Assembly: GCA_021800645.1 (NCBI GenBank)
Contig: JAJYYT010000073.1
Location: 1-8,781, forward strand
Source of the DNA: Actinomycetes bacterium
Lineage (GTDB): Bacteria; Actinomycetota; Acidimicrobiia; Acidimicrobiales; RAAP-2
Direction of reading: 5' to 3'
Length of the DNA stretch: 8,781 nt
A program made the translations under genes and the position numbers. This document shows positions 6,671-8,781 of this stretch, in pieces (position 1 is the stretch's first letter; every line of letters starts with the position of its first letter). Below the pieces are notes generated by a model, which saw only the letters and a list, made by a program, of their open reading frames with translations, did not search any database and was not told the DNA's origin.

Positions 6671-7607
6671 GTCGGCCGGACGAGCGGTCGCCGTCGTGGA
6701 CGAGATCCTCGACGTGCCCACGGTCGCCGGCGAGCTTCCCTGCGGCTGGGCCGGGCGCGTCCGGTCCGAGGAGCGCGTGCCGTCGGGACCGGGGATCGTC
6801 GCGCTGCTCGCAGGGCCGGGGGCCGAGGTCTCGAAGGCCGCGCTCGACCGGCTCCCGGACCTGCGCATCGTGGTCGTGACGTCGATGGGGTGGGACCACG
6901 TCGACGTCGAAGCGGCTCGGGCTCGGGGTGTCGCCGTCGCCGGCGTCGAGCCGTACTGCGTCGACGAAGTGGCCGAGCACACGATCGCGTTGATCCTGGA
7001 CCTCCTGCGAGGCGTCACGTGGCTCGACCAAGGGGTCCGTGCCGGTCGATGGGACGGCGTGCGGCTGGGGCGGACGCTCGCGGGGACGGCCCTCGGGCTC
7101 GTCGGCCTCGGACGGATCGGCTCTGGGGTCGCGTGGCGCGCGGGCGCGCTCGGGATGGTCGTCTCCGCGTTCGACCCCCTGGTCGAGCGGGCGGAGGTCG
7201 CCGGGCGCGACCGTGGCGTCCGGCTCGTCCTCTCCCTCGAGGAGCTGGTGTCGAGCAGTGACGTCGTGAGCCTCCACGTCGCGCTGGGCCCAGGGACGAA
7301 GGGACTGGTCGACGCGCAGCTGCTTTCTCGGTTCCGGCCCGGCAGCTACCTCGTGAACGTCTCGCGCGGCGAGGTGGTCACAGAAGCGGCCCTGGGCGCG
7401 GCGCTCCGGGAGGGCAGGCTGGCCGGGGCCGCGCTGGACGTCCTCGCGCACGAACCGCCCGGGAGGGACGACCCGGTGCTCGGGTTCCCGCGCACGGTGA
7501 TCACGCCCCACTCTGCCTGGTACTCGCAGGGCGCGGTCACCCGCGTCTCGCACAGCGCGGGCCGCGTGCTCGCAGGCGAGCTCGCCAGGGCGGGGCTCCT
7601 CGAGTGA
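6657..7607 (+). CDS. NAD-dependent D-2-hydroxyacid dehydrogenase family protein
   Basis: 316 residues, normal for the family. The Rossmann domain has [13 protein letters not shown] (147-159), with the GxGxxG glycines 150, 152 and 155, and Asp173 at the end of the next strand (AFDP), which favours NAD over NADP. The catalytic triad is present: Arg237 (NVSRGE), Glu266 (LAHEP) and His285 (TPHSAW). [20 protein letters not shown] (100-119) resembles the CtBP/phosphoglycerate-dehydrogenase-like branch (COG0111). The expected reaction is reversible oxidation of a D-2-hydroxy acid to a 2-oxo acid. ATG 6657 overlaps the ATPase end by 14 bp, and the gene's stop overlaps the next GTG by 4 bp. Placed between an importer and a 2-oxoacid decarboxylase-like enzyme, it probably makes or consumes that enzyme's 2-oxo acid. 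The substrate cannot be told from sequence. Confidence 0.92.
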   Translation: MCSPESAGRAVAVVDEILDVPTVAGELPCGWAGRVRSEERVPSGPGIVALLAGPGAEVSKAALDRLPDLRIVVVTSMGWDHVDVEAARARGVAVAGVEPYCVDEVAEHTIALILDLLRGVTWLDQGVRAGRWDGVRLGRTLAGTALGLVGLGRIGSGVAWRAGALGMVVSAFDPLVERAEVAGRDRGVRLVLSLEELVSSSDVVSLHVALGPGTKGLVDAQLLSRFRPGSYLVNVSRGEVVTEAALGAALREGRLAGAALDVLAHEPPGRDDPVLGFPRTVITPHSAWYSQGAVTRVSHSAGRVLAGELARAGLLE

Positions 7608-8781
7608 GCGACCGCCAGGAGCCGCACCAGCCGAGCAACGGAGCCGCGGCGCTTCTCGCCGCGCTCGAACGTCACGGCGTGGAGGTGGTCTTCGGCATCC
7701 CCGGTGTGCACAACCTGGAGATCTACCGGCACCTCTCAAGCTCTTCGATCGAGCACGTCGCGGTCCGCCACGAGCAGGCGGCCGCGTACGCGGCCGACGG
7801 GTACGCCCGCAGCTCGGGAAAGCCCGGTGTCTGCCTGACGACGAGCGGCCCGGGCATCACGAACGCGTGCACCGGCGCCGCGACCGCGTACGCGGACTCG
7901 ATCCCTGTGCTCTTGTGCTCGCCAGGTCCGCCGCGCGGCGTCGAGGGCCTCGACCTCGGCCTCCTCCACGAGATGAAGGACGGGCACGCGCACCTGGAGA
8001 GCCTGGTGACCGCGAGCGTGCGCCCCTCGAGCCCCGAGGAGATCGGGGAGGTCGTCGACGAGGTGTTCAGCGGTTGGCGGCGGGCGAGGCGCCGACCCGT
8101 GCACGTCGAGCTGCCGATCGACGTGATCGAGGGCGTGCCGTCGCCGGGCTCGAGCGAGGGCCCGGTCGGCAGTGGGGAGGTCGATCGGCTTCGTCGCATC
8201 TTCGACGGGATGGCACCTCCAAGCGGAGGCTCGGACGTCGCGAGCGCACTGGAGCGAGCGGCCCAGCTGCTCGAGTCCAGCCGCAGACCGCTCGTCGTCC
8301 TCGGCGGCGGCGCCCGGGGAGCCGGCGACCTCGCCCGCAGGCTGGTCGAGCGGATCGGCGCGCTGGCGATGACCACCGTGAACGGAAAGGGCACGGTGCC
8401 CGAGCGCCACCCGCTCTCGATCGGCGCCTCGATCCGCCTGCGCGCCACGCGCCGGCTGTTCGAGTCCGCGGACGTCGTGCTCGTCGTCGGGAGCGAGCTC
8501 GGCGACTCGGACCTGTGGGGCGTCCCCGTCGGGACCGAGGCTGCGGTCGTCCGTGTCGACGTCGACCCCCACCAGCTCCAGAAGAACCTCCCTTGCAGCG
8601 TCGCGCTCTGCATGGACGCCCGGGCCGCGATGGAGGCGCTGCTCCTTCGCCTGGGAAGGACCGGCGGCGCCGCGGACGCCGGCGGGGGGAGCGGCGGCGC
8701 CGCGGACGCCGGCGGGGGGAGCGGCGCATCGTCTTCCGGCCGGGCTGCTTCCGGCGGGGCTGCTTCCGGCCGGGCTGCGCC
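7604..8781 (+). CDS. ThDP-dependent enzyme, acetolactate synthase/AruI-like, 5' part (runs off window)
   Basis: The frame opens at GTG 7604, overlapping the dehydrogenase stop as GTGA, and stays open to the right edge: 392 codons, about two thirds of the usual 530-600. The N-terminal pyrimidine-binding domain (about 12-175) has VVFGIPGVHNLEIYRHL (28-44), catalytic Glu57 in VRHEQAAAYAADGYAR (54-69), TSGPGITNA (80-88) and RRPVHVELPIDVI (163-175). The middle domain (about 210-350) has RRPLVVLGGGARGAGDLA, TTVNGKGTVPERHPL and VVRVDVDP. GIPGVHNLEIYR closely resembles AruI, 5-guanidino-2-oxopentanoate decarboxylase of arginine breakdown, but acetolactate synthase and related decarboxylases share these motifs. 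The C-terminal ThDP/Mg domain (GDG...NN) is beyond the window. At 354-391, where the linker to that domain is expected, there is a repetitive Gly/Ala/Ser tract. The family is secure; the reaction is not. Confidence 0.9.
   Translation, partial: MSDRQEPHQPSNGAAALLAALERHGVEVVFGIPGVHNLEIYRHLSSSSIEHVAVRHEQAAAYAADGYARSSGKPGVCLTTSGPGITNACTGAATAYADSIPVLLCSPGPPRGVEGLDLGLLHEMKDGHAHLESLVTASVRPSSPEEIGEVVDEVFSGWRRARRRPVHVELPIDVIEGVPSPGSSEGPVGSGEVDRLRRIFDGMAPPSGGSDVASALERAAQLLESSRRPLVVLGGGARGAGDLARRLVERIGALAMTTVNGKGTVPERHPLSIGASIRLRATRRLFESADVVLVVGSELGDSDLWGVPVGTEAAVVRVDVDPHQLQKNLPCSVALCMDARAAMEALLLRLGRTGGAADAGGGSGGAADAGGGSGASSSGRAASGGAASGRAA
8663..8722 (+). repeat. Two identical 30-bp tandem repeats, in frame within the ThDP enzyme gene
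   Basis: Bases 8663-8692 and 8693-8722 are identical. Each encodes GGAADAGGGS in the reading frame (residues 354-363 and 364-373). The unit length is a multiple of three, so copy-number change would keep the frame. The composition is that of a flexible linker. Confidence 0.9.
8732..8776 (+). repeat. Three 15-bp tandem repeats, in frame within the ThDP enzyme gene
   Basis: Three adjacent 15-bp units (8732-8746, 8747-8761, 8762-8776) differ by one or two bases from each other and encode SSGRA, ASGGA and ASGRA (residues 377-391). The next bases (GCGCC, 8777-8781) leave the pattern or begin a diverged copy; the window ends before this can be judged. They follow the 30-bp repeats after nine bases. 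Confidence 0.85.

Noticed and set aside
5852..7739. Minus-strand open frames opposite the ATPase and dehydrogenase genes
   Set aside because: Same reason: no domain content, biased composition, and the plus strand holds intact motif-complete genes.
7723..8729. Minus-strand open frames opposite the ThDP enzyme gene
   Set aside because: The plus strand carries a continuous frame with the catalytic Glu and domain motifs; the opposite frames show only low-complexity Arg/Ala/Ser-rich sequence.
8655..8781. Repeat tract as a CRISPR array or mobile-element end
   Set aside because: The units are adjacent without spacers, in frame with the gene, and encode a Gly/Ala/Ser linker; there is no transposase or terminal inverted repeat.

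Overview
The window is about 70% G+C or more, with G/C-dominated third codon positions, GTG and TTG starts and tightly overlapping genes. This points to a high-GC bacterium, most likely an actinobacterium; a two-cysteine amino-acid binding protein of actinobacterial style fits. Nothing seen allows a narrower placement. No tRNA, rRNA, transposase, CRISPR array or integration site was found.

Layout. (1) 2-808, plus strand: the end of a DUF302 gene, a small hairpin, then a single-domain universal stress protein. (2) 841-1896, minus strand: an Lrp/AsnC-type regulator made of two complete HTH-plus-RAM modules in one chain. (3) About 1918-2091: a divergent control region for the plus-strand operon, with a promoter-like TTGACA-17-CAGGAT, two 8-bp palindromes, a possible 35-codon leader ORF, and a perfect 10-bp inverted repeat. 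(4) 2088-8781, plus strand, continuing past the right edge: M20-type amidohydrolase; an unusual T-free purine-rich gap; ABC substrate-binding protein; ABC permease; ABC ATPase; D-2-hydroxyacid dehydrogenase; and a ThDP-dependent 2-oxoacid decarboxylase/carboligase truncated by the window. Junctions from the permease onward overlap by 8, 14 and 4 nt, so they are very probably co-transcribed and translationally coupled.

Working model (inference). The operon imports and breaks down an amino-acid-like compound under control of the divergent double Lrp-type regulator. The importer brings it in, the cytoplasmic amidohydrolase cuts an amide, the dehydrogenase interconverts a D-2-hydroxy acid and a 2-oxo acid, and the ThDP enzyme decarboxylates or ligates the 2-oxo acid. 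Two details suggest the substrate is not an ordinary free amino acid. The binding protein keeps the Arg that usually holds the carboxylate but seems to lack the Asp that usually holds the alpha-ammonium. The amidohydrolase has a strongly altered M20 metal-site pattern.

The most sequence-specific oddities are an in-frame repeat tract in the ThDP enzyme (two identical 30-bp units, then three 15-bp units), the leader ORF that ends on the amidohydrolase start codon, and the 83-nt T-free stretch before the binding-protein gene.
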